Positions 1 through 11,376 of a stretch of 64,000 nucleotides of DNA are shown here, piece by piece. This DNA comes from Epiperipatus broadwayi (taxonomy: Eukaryota > Onychophora > Udeonychophora > Euonychophora > Peripatidae). Location of the stretch: NCBI GenBank assembly GCA_028023455.1, contig JAQFVV010000022.1:11923100-11987099 (forward strand), in the 5' to 3' direction. The notes under the pieces are model-generated. The model ran no database searches and had not been told where the DNA came from. It saw only the letters and a program-made list of their open reading frames with translations. The number at the start of each line of letters is the position of its first letter. Position 1 is the first letter of the stretch. The position numbers and the translations under genes were made by a program.

Positions 1-1089
1 ATTTCAAATTCAATTGAGAATCAATCTAGGTTAGATGTTGTTTATTTTGATATGTCCAAGGCTTTTGATAGAGTTAATCATAAAATTCTTCTTCAGAAGC
101 TTTGTAGGTTAGGTTTTTCTAAATTATTAATTAATTGGTTTGACTCTTTTCTTAGGGATAGAATGTCTTGTGTGAGGTTTAATGGTAAATTGTCATTACC
201 TTATTATTGCTTCACTGGGGTGCCTCAAGGCAGTGTTCTTGCACCTTTATTATTTAATGTATACATTGATGACCTAAAAACATGCATTAAATTTTCACAT
301 CTTCTATGTTATGCAGATGATTGCAAAATTTTTAGGCATATTTATTCTATTAATGACTGTTTTTTACTTCAAAGTGATGTAGATAATTTCTTGAATTGGT
401 GTGAATATAATTATATAGATATAAATATGGATAAGTGCTCCATTGTCTCTTACTCTAGAAAATCTGAAGTCTTAAGGTTTTCCTATTATATTGGGGACTC
501 TAAAATTATAACAAATGATCATCAAAGAGATCTCGGAATAATATTTTCCAATAATGGATCTTTTCGTAATCACATTAATTTTATGGTGAATAAATCTTTT
601 AAAATTGTAGGAGCTATTTACAGATATGGAAAAGCATTTAATAAATTTACAAAGATTAAACTTTTTATATCCTTAGTTCTTCCCATCTTGGAGTATGGTT
701 CAATTATATGGAATCCTCATAACAGGACAGATATCATAAGAATTCAGTCTGTTTTTGACAAATTTGCAAAATTAAATAGTTTAAGTAATGAACACTATAT
801 TGATTTACTACTGAGACGAAAAACAAGAGATCTCAAACTTCTTCATAAATTCATCTCCCAGAATATTTCTGTATCTAATTTGCTTTCTAACTTAGGTACT
901 AAAAAAAAAAATTATAATACTCGTACTCATAATGTTTTTGAACTGAAAAATTGTAAATCTGATGTATTAAGATTTTCCCCTTTATTTCGTTTACCTAGAA
1001 CTTATAACAAAGATTTTGGTAATGATGATGTTTTTAATTTGGATTTTAAACAATTCACTAAAGTCCTCATAAAAAAATATTTTCCTTAA
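1..1089 (+). CDS. Non-LTR retrotransposon reverse transcriptase, C-terminal part
   Basis: The frame is open from base 1, so the protein continues beyond the left edge; the stop is at 1087-1089. Reverse transcriptase motifs are in order: FDMSKAFDRV (catalytic motif A, about base 46-75), GVPQGSVLAPLLFN (motif B), and LLCYADDCKIF (YADD, motif C). A thumb and a C-terminal region with the LPILEYGSIIWNP type of motif follow. This is the layout of Jockey/CR1-like LINEs; the enzyme copies element RNA at a nicked chromosomal target. About 360 codons are intact with no stop or frameshift, so the copy is younger than the other LINEs here. The endonuclease part is not in the window. No RNase H or zinc knuckle follows the RT. 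Clade assignment inside the Jockey superfamily is a family-level guess. Confidence 0.9.
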   Translation: MSNSIENQSRLDVVYFDMSKAFDRVNHKILLQKLCRLGFSKLLINWFDSFLRDRMSCVRFNGKLSLPYYCFTGVPQGSVLAPLLFNVYIDDLKTCIKFSHLLCYADDCKIFRHIYSINDCFLLQSDVDNFLNWCEYNYIDINMDKCSIVSYSRKSEVLRFSYYIGDSKIITNDHQRDLGIIFSNNGSFRNHINFMVNKSFKIVGAIYRYGKAFNKFTKIKLFISLVLPILEYGSIIWNPHNRTDIIRIQSVFDKFAKLNSLSNEHYIDLLLRRKTRDLKLLHKFISQNISVSNLLSNLGTKKKNYNTRTHNVFELKNCKSDVLRFSPLFRLPRTYNKDFGNDDVFNLDFKQFTKVLIKKYFP

Positions 1090-1279
1090 TTTCATTTGAT
1101 ATATTGCCTTTTTATTTATTTGTGCATTTTATTGATTTTCTATTTTATTGGTATTATTTATTTTATTATTATTATTATTATTTTTTTTTTAATGCTTATT
1201 TAGATTTGTATTATTGTGCAATCTATAATTGGCTAAATGCTGTTGATATGTACATTAAATAAATAAAGAATTGAATTGA
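1090..1279 (+). other. 3' UTR and tail of the 1-1089 LINE
   Basis: This AT-rich segment runs from the RT stop to the microsatellite. It contains AATAAATAAAG near 1259-1269 followed by two TTGAA-type units, a common tail form of Jockey-like LINEs. The microsatellite begins directly after the tail, so the tail probably either seeded or landed in it. Confidence 0.6.
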
Positions 1280-1579
<300 letters not shown>

Positions 1580-1580
1580 G

Positions 1581-2432
1581 GCAATATATGTGTGTTCCAC
1601 TTTTCTTTATTTGTGTTTTCATTTCTGTTTCATTATATCTAATAATTAACAACCAGATTGTAGAGAAATAATCAAACCAAATTCACAGTATTCCTTGTTT
1701 GAATTTTAGATAGCTATCCAAAAGAATAATATTCTGTCATTCATGCAAGAATTGATCTGATATCCTTTTTCTTTGGTTGATAACTAATGATAGTATAAAA
1801 TTCAACTCAAAAACACAGTGAAAATTTATTATGTGTAATATAAATATCAAACATAACTTTGCAATAAAAATTAAAAATTTAGCAGCATCATATTTTGCCA
1901 TGAATGATAGTTAAGATTGACTATATAGTGAATCTTGTACTTATGTATGTGAATAATTCTATCATTTTTTGCATAACTTAAATTTTCCATAAGTAAGATT
2001 TCCATTCACAAGTATGGCTCAGCAAAGTAATAAATATTGTTTTATATCAAAAATTTATTATCACAATAATTGATAATTATCTACATACTTTTGTAGAATA
2101 TATTTTATTATATATATATAACTATTTATGATATAGCTATAAATTTGAAATGCTAAAATAAATTGTGTTTAGAAGATGCAAATAATGGCAAATTACTATC
2201 AACGATAATCAAGAGTCAATTGCTTATAGTATCCTAGCAAACAGTAACTTTTGTGAAGCAAAAACACATTTAATTTAGATCTGACCTATAGCTGTTTACC
2301 TTTATGTCATTGGTCGTGTATTTGTCTATGTCTAGTTTTGATGATCTTTTTTAAAAATATATATAATTTTTGTAAGGAATATTGCATTTATGTACATAAC
2401 ATTAAGGTATTCCTGTTCAAATCTAGTGCTAA
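1581..2432 (+). repeat. Dispersed repeat, copy A
   Basis: This segment matches the two ends of 23455-27432 almost base for base in long blocks. 1600-2000 matches 23470-23888. 2013-2108 matches 26764-26865 nearly perfectly. 2109-2250 matches 26955-27090. 2250-2420 matches 27267-27432. No coding potential is seen. Copy B carries extra DNA at three places, so this copy shows the uninterrupted form, or a deleted one. The family is unknown. Confidence 0.85.
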
Positions 2433-2519
2433 TGTGATAAACTTTGTATGTAAATTATCATGAAAAAGGCTGCTATTATGGTACCAAATATCCACTTTAT
2501 TTTTTTTCCTTATTTAGTG

Positions 2520-3178
2520 TATGGCAGCAGCATATTAAAAGACAACACCAACAGTTCTTAACCAATCAAGAGTTGCCTTCTCTAAGTTATGCATATCCAA
2601 GATATCAATAAGAGTTTGGTAAATTATACACTCCTTGTAATATGAGGCATGGTTTGTGATCTTCCACACTCACAGTTTTGAATCTATAAATCTCTGCTTG
2701 TGCAACATATAATCACATCTATCCTGGCCAGTTCCAATTCTGCTAATCTTTGACCAAAGTTTACCTGAAAACCAACTATTTGAAGAGTAGGTTTAGCTAT
2801 TAGAGGATGATTATTCTAATCTGCTGAGAATTACCAATAAGCCAGAATGGCTGTCTTCATTTTAACCTGTTTGGGGACTAATCACAATGAAATTGATTGG
2901 ATGATTTGGTAGTTTAACATGCTTGTTGAATTCATTGATAATTGGCAACCTGCATCTGAGATCAGTGGGAGAGATATTTGAGAGTACAGGTAGCCATTCT
3001 ACAGGTGCTGATTTAACCATTCCAGAAAGAATATGCAATATTTAATTGATCTGAGTACCCACAAGATTAATATGTGTACTTCAACACCATGCTAGAGAAC
3101 AATACTCAGCCACAGAGTAAACAAGTGCTAACCAGAAGTTCTGAGAATGTCAGCATTAGAATCCCATAAGGTACGGGT
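2520..3178 (-). pseudogene. Decayed LINE reverse transcriptase C-terminus
   Basis: Read on the minus strand, this stretch translates in patches into the C-terminal part of a Jockey/I-like LINE protein. From about 3125 downward it reads VAEYCSLAWC, a stop, then STHINLVGTQIN, and later LPVLSNISPTDLR. Near 2720-2660 there is GRCDYMLHKQ followed by a CECG cysteine cluster and a late histidine, the usual C-terminal zinc-binding end. There are several stops and at least one frameshift near 3140. The stop after AWC is TGA where relatives usually have arginine. It is a different element from the LINE at 1-1089 and points the opposite way. Confidence 0.75.
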
Positions 3179-3179
3179 G

Positions 3180-4223
3180 AGTTTCGAGATTTTGATAGTG
3201 TTTTAATCACTGCCATCTAGTGACAATTTACTTTTATTTTTACATAAGGCAATAGAAATATCTTGTGCATGTACATTTATGGATACAAATAACTTTTTAA
3301 TAAAGAACATGTTATTATAAAAAATTATTTTTATAATTTTTTTAAAAAATAACGACTGAGTTGCAAAAGGTTGACCAGAATTGTTTTTAAATAGATAGTC
3401 ATTCGGGGGTGGGGGAGTGGGGGTGGATCTGATATCAAAGAAACAAAAATCCTAAGTGTTTTAACTCATGAATAATAATAATCACTGATTTATTCTTTTG
3501 AAAAAGAAAAGTATAAAAAGAATAACTTAGTATTTTGAAAAAATAATACAGCTTTTGATTAAAAATGTATGCAAATCTTTGCGTAACTATTAAGGTTTTA
3601 ATATTTAGAATATGCACAAAACATTGTCCATTACAATTTTATTAACTTTCTTAGAGTTAAAATAAAAAATATTCATTAGAATTTAGCTTGGAAAAACATA
3701 TAACAAATACAGTAAGCCAAAAATGTTTATGCTTAATATTACTAGTAATAGTTCAAAGTATGAGAGAGTAATTCATGTATTAGCCTGCTAAGTCGTAATC
3801 ATATTTCAAATATAGAAATGAAATATTTCAAAGTAAAATCAAAATAATTTTCAAGTGATTAGACCAACGATTAGTAAAGTGGATTTTTTTGGAGGGGGGC
3901 TATTCTTAAATTGAGAAACATTTCAAACGTAAAGAAAAATGTTTGTTATATTTATTAGAAATTTGTGAATTACTTTTGGACATCTTAAAACTATTCTGAA
4001 AGAAAAAATATTCTTAAAGAATTGTTTACAAGATCATGTAATAAAGCTAACACATGCTCATGAATTCAGCTGAGCAGAAAGGAAAGAATTTCAAATTTTA
4101 TGCAAAAAATGCAAAGTTTTAATTCTGCCATGATCAAATTAAATAGAGTTGTATTCAAAATTTTGTTACAATTGTGAAAGAAACAACCTCTATTTATGAG
4201 ACTTTTTGTCACAATTACAGAAG
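3180..4223. other. No gene seen
   Basis: AT-rich DNA with a short G-run near 3405-3425 and a further G-run near 3890. The longest open frames are about 60 codons and low-complexity. No repeat partner was found in the window. Confidence 0.6.
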
Positions 4224-4241
4224 GACAACATTTATAAATCT

Positions 4242-4336
4242 AGTCAAGCGTTGTTATCCGAGAGGTCATCGCAGCCACCATGCAAGCAAGTAGTTGGTTG
4301 CAGACGGTTGGGGGTTCGCCTCCCGGCCGATGCTAT
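4242..4336 (+). repeat. tRNA-like short retroposon with 18-bp TSD
   Basis: A 95-bp insert is flanked by an exact 18-bp direct repeat, GACAACATTTATAAATCT, at 4224-4241 and 4337-4354. It has a box A-like stretch (CCGAGAGGTCATCGC) and a box B-like stretch (GGGTTCGCCTCC), the internal RNA polymerase III promoter of tRNA genes, and ends in GCCGATGCTAT. The long TSD shows retroposition, not a resident tRNA gene. Related copies are at 4555-4622, 11139-11236 and 56694-56776. Confidence 0.8.
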
Positions 4337-4554
4337 GACAACATTTATAAATCTTTTAATATCCATACAAAGAAATCCCTGGCCAAATAATTTGATAATC
4401 ATTGGGGAAAAAAGGAGAGACATCAAAAATTGTTATTAAAAGCCAGGTTTTATAACATTATATTTTTATCTCCAAACATATTAGAAAATGTAAAACGGTA
4501 TTAAAAAACTAGAAATGTTGAATACTTGTATCAATTTACCGTCAAAACAAAACA

Positions 4555-4622
4555 TTAGCCGAGAGGTCATCGCACCCGCCTTGCAAGCAAGTAGTTGGTT
4601 GCAGACTGGTGTCGGTTTAGTT
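4555..4622 (+). repeat. 3'-truncated tRNA-like repeat
   Basis: This matches the first two thirds of the 4242-4336 repeat (from AGCCGAGAGGTC through GTTGGTTGCAGAC) and then diverges before box B is complete. It is a relic copy lying 220 bp from the better one. Confidence 0.6.
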
Positions 4623-7600
4623 GAGAATAATGGGAGACATACTAAAAAAAATGTTATGTAAATCTTGTTTTGTCTTTTTTTAAATATTTTACCTATGATG
4701 ACTGAACATGCAAAATCATTGGGAAATTTATTGAAGGTTTGTGGGATAATTAAAAATTAAAATAGTAAAATAGCAGTTCATTATAACATGAAAACCATTA
4801 CAGCTTTTTCTTATACTGCTTATTATGCTCATCCATATCTGATTAATAAGAATTTTTATATAGTATTTTTTTAAATTCTACTCCATCTAAATTAAAATAG
4901 ATATCAAGGTACTGACTAATAGCTGAATAATTTGATGATTTTATTGTAGTCTGCCCAATTGAAGGGCTCTTAAAATTATTTGGCTTTCTGAAAACTTTCC
5001 AGTTCTTTTAATTTGAACTTATATCACAAGTATGCTGGCTAATATATTAATAATTATCTCACACTAAAATAATTAAAAAGCAGAGTATTTTACAACTAAA
5101 GGTGCCCCCTTCTTTCACTAACATTTTTGCATTAATTATGTTAATGGTAATAAAAAAACAATACTAACACACTTTTATGTGCACTTTACATAATACAAAT
5201 GCTTAATATATTTATTAGTCCACATTTCTAAAAATTGCTGACAATATCGATGGATTAACTGTCTTCTTCAGAATTTTGAAAAAAATTGTTAGACAATTGA
5301 AATTGTCAGCTATTTTTGGAACTGTGGGATAAAGTGTAAGGTGCATAAAATATTGTGACAGTATTGCTTGTTTATATTACTATTAATTAATAACGATTAT
5401 AAAATTTGTGTATATATTCTATTCTATTAATAGCAGATTTAAATGATTTAAATGATTGCTTAATAAAGTATTATAATCAAATAAATGTTAAAAATTGTTG
5501 ATAAGTATTTCATTTCTATTTATTATCTTATATTTGAGTAGCATCTTTCTTGATAAAGATAAATAAGAGTATAGAAAAGGAAGAGAAATGAGTTATTAAA
5601 TACTTTGTTTAGTAAAACATGCTTTACTAATATAAAAATTCAAGAAGGGAACAATATAAGTCAAAACATCATTGATAATTACTATGTGTTTTGATGGCTT
5701 GTATGACTTTGTGTAATTTTAATAATAAGAATTATTCTCTCATGAGCTAAAGATTTCTGAATCAACTCTCACCTGAGAAAATCAATAAAAAATATGTCGG
5801 CCATTTTTTTTGGTGATTGTACACTGTTTTATTTTTTAAGCAACTACGCATAAGATTTATGAATAAATCTTATTGTCTAAATTATTTAAAAAGTAATTAT
5901 TTTGTATTTCAGGATTATTGGTTTATATAAAGTTCATCTATCAAAAAATTTGAATCTGCACTAGTAAAATAAAAGATTCTAATAAAAAACAGTTTCAAAA
6001 TATGATGTATTAAAACATTCATTATTGAACTAATGTATTCCTTACAAAGCACTATGTTCAATATTACCAATTTCCGTCATATAAAAATTGTACATAAGTT
6101 TGCTGATTTATTTCCAACTCCATCTACTTATTTGCTGAATACTGTGGCGGCATCTATTGCATGTTGCAATGGAATTTTGGGTAATATTTTTAACATAACG
6201 TTTAGTAAAATAAACTTGCATGGATCTATAAAAACTCTATTGTAATCATTTCTTTTACAGACTTATTATTTTATGCTTGTATTTCACCAGTCATTGCTTA
6301 TCATTTTTGTATTTTGTTTCCCAATTATTTGTCGTTTTTATATTACAAATATGCATTTTTTATCTTTATGGCTTGTCTGACAGCTTTTGCTTTACAAACT
6401 ATTTTTATTATAACTATCTTCCATCTCCTTTCATTAACAAATCCTCAATTTTATCATAAGATTTCTACAAATAAAAATGTGACCAATATAATTACTCCTG
6501 TTTTTTTTTTTAATAATAACTCTCTTCTGCTGTATTCATAATCACAATTATTTAACAATATATAATAGATTTAGTAGAGTATAAGGGAAAATTAACCAAT
6601 ATTATTGGAGTAGATATTGATTACATAAAGTGCATTTTTTCTTGCATACTTATGGCTGTGCACATTTTATTTTGATGTAGTGTGCCCTTAATTGGCTAAT
6701 TTTATTTAAACTTTAAAATCTTTATTAAATATCACAAAGTGCTAAGACGTAGACAAGATCTTGGTTTAAATGAAACTTCAATTGTGAAGGAAAGAACTAT
6801 ATTTTTACTTTTAAACGGTTTGATATTTTTATGTGCAGTTTCTTTATGCCCCTGGGGTTTCTTCATTTTACAACTGTCTCATTTGAACATTCAATCTACA
6901 ACCGTATTAGACAGTGGAACGAAAGGTTTTTATTGTTACATTCTGTCATATTCTTGCTCTTTTTATGTCAATATCACCAACCATATTCAGAGAGACATTT
7001 CGGTATTATGTTCTACATATTCGTAATAGAGTGAGGCCTGAGGAAAATTGTTAAAAATGTTACTTTTTTTGCTTCATAAACAATATATGTTTAGATATTA
7101 AAAACCTGTTTACTATTTTCGTTTCACGTGACCTCATATTTTGATTAAATTTCATTTTATTAAAACTTCAAAAAAAGTTGCAAATGACTTTTCTCCCTAA
7201 AAACTAATCGCCAGAATCTTCCATATTTCACTTATTTCTATAAAAATCGCATCTGCAATCGTGAATCAGAAGATATTTTATATACTCTTTTCTATATATT
7301 TTGCAGCATATCTACATATTATTGAGCATATTCTCAAGAAGAGTTATTAGAAAATTTCTAAAGTTAAAATGCTTTTATTAATTTATAAAACTTTATGTAT
7401 AAACAATTAATTTTTTAAATGAATATTTATGGTTTTGGATTTTAGTTAATTAGGCATATTATATAATTAAATAGGTTTGATTATACAGATTTCTAAATTA
7501 TATCATATATAAAAACCTGTATTACATATATTTTTTAAAATACTTCAAAAAATTCTGTTAATCTTTAAATTAAAGATAATCTTAATAAGAATTAAATCTA

Positions 7601-8436
7601 ATCAGATGTAGTTAGAAAAATCTCTGTTAATTAAATAATTATATAATGAAGATAATTTTTCCATTGGACTGCTGAAAAATATACTTATTTTAAAATAAAT
7701 AGGCTTTGGGATTAGACTTCAATGAGTATAAAGATAAAAGAGAATGAGCATTTATATGTATACTCACTCATTCATTTTTTCTTTAAAAATTACTACATAG
7801 ATCATTTTAATCATTAGGCATATTAGAAGGAAGACACACATATATATATATATATAATGCCTCATGGTTTTGAACTCACAGATAAATTTTAATAAAATCT
7901 GTATGCTATCTAATGTTTATTAGTAAGCAATTTATTCATATTGGTTTTACCTTATGTTTTCACTTCATAATATAATAGTTTATATTTTTAGGTTATATCC
8001 ATTTTTTGTCATATAGTATACATTACAGATGTTGATAAAGTTTATATATAATTAATAAATAAATTGACGAAAATAGATTGATAGCATTAAGTAGCGAATA
8101 ATCAAGGTCTATTGGGGGGGGGGTGTTTTTTTTTTTTAAATTAGACTTTGGTATGTCAATGACAGGGAAATAATATGCTCTACTGTGAAAGTATGTTACA
8201 GCGAAGAATTTAATCTAGATTTTCTAAATCGCAAAAGTTCCTAATTGCACATAACAAAAATTTTAATAATTTGATTAAACTCAGATAAGAAAATAAGACC
8301 TGGAGGGAGGTAAAATTTGAAAAGAAAATATTTACTAACTTCCTATCTATTGTATATGTTTCCAAACTTAGAAATAAAAGTAAAATTCCCAGCATGAAAA
8401 GCTAAGTGAAAGAAGAAGGAATTTCTTTAAACACTA
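4623..8436. other. No gene seen; AT-rich with one inverted repeat
   Basis: Only short frames are open. Frames at 6033-6245, 6277-6541 and 6739-7034 encode hydrophobic peptides of 60-95 residues, but without a start, splice sites or a family match they are not called. TA-repeats (7841-7856) and G/T homopolymers (8113-8138) are present. Confidence 0.5.
5160..5345. repeat. Imperfect inverted repeat with PLE-like terminal motif
   Basis: The left arm (about 5178-5245, containing GCACTTTAC and AAAAATTGCTGACAAT) is complementary in order to the right arm (about 5305-5345, containing ATTGTCAGCTATTTTT and GTGTAAGGTGC). On the minus strand 5271-5244 reads CTGAAGAAGACAG then ATCGATAT, close to the CTGAAGA...GAAA motif at the ends of the 43635-47481 insert. 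It is probably a decayed PLE terminus pair. Confidence 0.45.
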
Positions 8437-8520
8437 TATGCGGGATTCGAACTCAGACTTTCATACAACCCATCACTCTCAGTGCCATCTCATATTGCCG
8501 ACCCACCTGATCACACACAT
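8437..8520 (-). repeat. tRNA-like SINE head, minus-strand copy
   Basis: On the minus strand this has a box B-like GAGTTCGAATCCCGC near its 3' end and a tRNA-length body of about 84 nt. The same sequence occurs inverted at 8741-8823 with only a few differences. It belongs to a different family from the 4242-4336 repeat. Confidence 0.65.
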
Positions 8521-8740
8521 GTTGAAAAGATAAAAACAATCACCAATATACGTATTTCATACTAAACCAGCAATCATCAGTTGATCTAGATTACTATCCT
8601 CACACATATATATAATCAGTGCTCAGCTTTATATTAAGATAGCCAATCTTCATACTTTAACGGACAGGCTTCAAACTAATCCAACTCACAACTTTTCAGA
8701 AATGGAAGGCTGAAGAATTGTGAGTTGGAATAGTTTGAAT

Positions 8741-8823
8741 TGTGTGATCAGGTGGGTCAGCAATATGAGATCGCACTGAAAGTGATGGGTTGTGTGAAAG
8801 TCTGAGTTCGAATCCCGCATATA
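8741..8823 (+). repeat. tRNA-like SINE head, plus-strand copy
   Basis: Partner of 8437-8520 in the opposite orientation, with the same box B-like GAGTTCGAATCCCGC. About 220 bp lie between the two. A second, independent hairpin (CCAACTCACAA about 8678-8688 with TTGTGAGTTGG about 8718-8728) sits in the spacer. Confidence 0.65.
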
Positions 8824-8944
8824 TTACATATATAAATGCAGGTTTAAGCCTGTACAATGCATTAATTTAAACACTATAATAAATAAAATTAAAAGCATGG
8901 GTAGCACTTGGAAGGGAAGCTATAACGAATGCTCAAATATTAAA

Positions 8945-8985
8945 CGCTTAGCGCTTTCGAGGCATGTTGCCTCATATTCATAACA
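8945..8985 (-). repeat. PLE-like terminal motif fragment
   Basis: On the minus strand the sequence has a short hairpin (GAGGC/GCCTC, loop AACAT) running straight into GAAAGCGC. The same CCTCGAAAGCGCT end is seen at 26896-26910. The 5' CTGANGA part is degenerate here. It probably marks a remnant PLE end; no PLE coding is visible next to it. Confidence 0.35.
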
Positions 8986-9263
8986 ATACTGAGCAGTGCA
9001 GAACAGGGAGATAATGGCGATATACAAAATACATGTAAATTATATAGATAGTCCAGCATTTGAATATGTCAAAGCAGGTGTCGCATCTATTGATAGTTAT
9101 TGTTACCAACAATGAAGTATGCCTCCCTAATTTTCTGTTTGATGCTGTTTTTCTCAATACAAACTACCTTGGAGTTAGAGGGTTCAAATATGTGGTTGAT
9201 CTTTTTAGAGTGTTCTATAAAAAGTAACGTTTTTTTTTTGTTTACATTTTATTTGTTTTGAAG

Positions 9264-9591
9264 GAAGCTATGCATGTTGTCCAGCTAGTATATTCATAAT
9301 TCCTCTCAAGAACTTTTTCCCCACGACTGACCTTACATCTATGAACGGAAATGTATCCAGTGCCCCATGGGAAGAATGCTGCAACCAACTCGCCAAGGAC
9401 ATAATTCTAAATGTACAAACTTTTGAAATTGAACTATCACAACTAACAGTCAATGTGCAATTAAGAGTAGACTCTGTTTCAGGTGAATGATCTGCAGCTG
9501 GCCAATTATTTACTTGAAGTCAAGCCGACCAACATATATCTTTTGCTTTGGAATCCATCTGATGGATCATGCCTAAAGTGTGGACTGGGTA
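9264..9591 (+). other. Exon-like open region of unknown gene
   Basis: A plus-strand frame is open from about 9264 to the TGA at 9486-9488, rich in Cys and with mixed codon use (PASIFIIPLKNFFPTTD, APWEECCNQLAKDI). At 9482/9483 there is a 3' splice-like CTCTGTTTCAG followed by a second open frame (NDLQLANYLLEVKPTNIYLLLWNP reads across it in two halves), ending at a strong GTAAGTAC donor at 9591. The amino-acid composition is protein-like, unlike the AT-rich frames around it. The two parts are in different frames, so either two exons abut at a false junction, or this is a frameshifted pseudogene. I do not recognise the family. Confidence 0.35.
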
Positions 9592-11138
9592 AGTACGAAC
9601 TGTACTATTATGGCGTAATTGGACTCATTGTAGTAGAAATGGTTAGGAAATTGTATTTAAATTATATGACAAACAGTAATGTTAGTGAGAGAAAAGGGAT
9701 GATAGCATTTCATTTTATGTAAATTAACATGTACTTTATAAATCCATTATATTGTTTATGTGTATTTATTATAACTATTTAGTCACTAGATGATTTAATG
9801 AAAGTTGATTCAATCTATCTAGTAAGGGCAATTGTGTGTTGGAACTTTTATATAGATTTTGAATTGTGCTATTTATGGAGTGTAATTGTTTTAACTATGA
9901 GGGAGAAAGATTTGATATTCTTACCAGATACCATATTGTTATGTGCACCCAGATTTCTTCTCTGGTTGAAAGAAATACTTATTTACAAATTTGAATCAAA
10001 TTAATCTCTACATCTAGGTTAAATTAGTTTGCTTACCTGTTGTGTTTTGGTCTAGTGTTGTCTTGCTGGGATCAACATTATCTGTTTCCATGACAAGTTA
10101 CTGATCCATGATTTCTATTCAGTTTACATGTACTCTCAGGAATATTATTGTATGTCATTATTTATATACACAATGTTCATTTAGAGCAAAAGTTTATGCT
10201 TGGTAATAGTTGATTGTAATTAATCTTAAATATAAAGAACGCATTTTGTTTGTAGGTGGATTTAAATAATGATAAAAGCACTTTATTATATTTCCTTAAC
10301 ATGTAGGATTAATAAAGTTAATGTAAAACTAACTCTTATTTTTGGTATGTTTTTTTAATTTTATTCATTGAACTAATTGAATATTATACCTATCAAATGT
10401 TATTAATCTATTATCTTTTCAAAACATTAAAGGAAGTAATAAAGAAAATTATTATGAGGTGGCTGTTCATGTAAAGTACATAAATGAAGGATTCTATTTG
10501 GTCATATTTCTTGATAAAAAATAAATTATAACCAGCAACCTGAAGATGGAAATGAAAATATATTCTGTGAGTCTATTTCCAGGCTTTAGCCCAATGGCAT
10601 CTGCTAGTACTCATACATGCTTCATACACATCAACTTGTACCACAACATAGTAAATAAAAGAAACAAAAATAGAAAATAACACTCTACTATTAGGAGTTT
10701 AGAATGTAAAATGTCCTGAGAGATGGTGGAGAAGAGGAGTATTTTGGGACATTTGTAGATCAGTTGTGGGAGTGGGTTTGATTTGGGGGCAAATTCATGA
10801 AGGTTAAACAGATCTATAGAAAAAACATGAATATAAAGATATGATTAAAATTAAGATGTTTAGGGGGGTATGGAGGAAAATCCTCTTGAGCTTATAAGTT
10901 TAAAAGATTGCTTTTGGTTTTACAAATTAACATAGAAAGAGAAGATAATTATTGCAAGTAACTATTTAGAGAATGTGGCATAAGACTGGTGGAAGGCATT
11001 ATAACACAGTATAGAAACCTTTAAAGAGCATATGATATGTATTTTACTTAAGTTTTGGAGTGCATCAAAACAAGAAGAGGTCCAAAGGAGTGTCAAAGAT
11101 GTGACTTACAAAAAGAAGAAAGCTTAGGAACAGTTCTT
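9592..11138. other. No gene seen
   Basis: AT-rich DNA. A purine-rich segment at 10690-10800 and 10980-11120 has lower AT than its surroundings but carries stops in all frames. No repeat partner was found. Confidence 0.5.
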
Positions 11139-11236
11139 GTTAGCCAAGAGGTCATCACAGCTGCATTGCAAGCAAGTAGTTGTTTGCAGACGGATGTGGG
11201 TTCGCATCCCAGCCGATGCTATGACATATGAAAAAA
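11139..11236 (+). repeat. tRNA-like short retroposon with A-rich tail
   Basis: Copy of the 4242-4336 family: box A-like GCCAAGAGGTCATCAC, box B-like GGGTTCGCATCCC, then GCCGATGCTATGACA and an A-rich stretch. The shared ATGCTATGACA end beyond the tRNA body shows that the mobile transcript extended past the tRNA 3' end. No convincing long TSD. Confidence 0.65.
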
Positions 11237-11376
11237 AAACTCTTGTAGCTTATCATATGACTGAACCTCAGATAATTTGGACAATTAGGAAAAATTTACA
11301 TAAGACAATACAAAATAGTCTACTAGGTTGTATAAATAAAAAGTAGATGAGGTAGTGGAAATACTGAGAGATATAG

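Noticed and set aside
6033-7034. Hydrophobic frames that could suggest a decayed seven-helix receptor
   Set aside because: T-rich DNA gives Phe/Leu/Ile-rich frames by chance; no conserved receptor motif, start or splice pattern could be seen.
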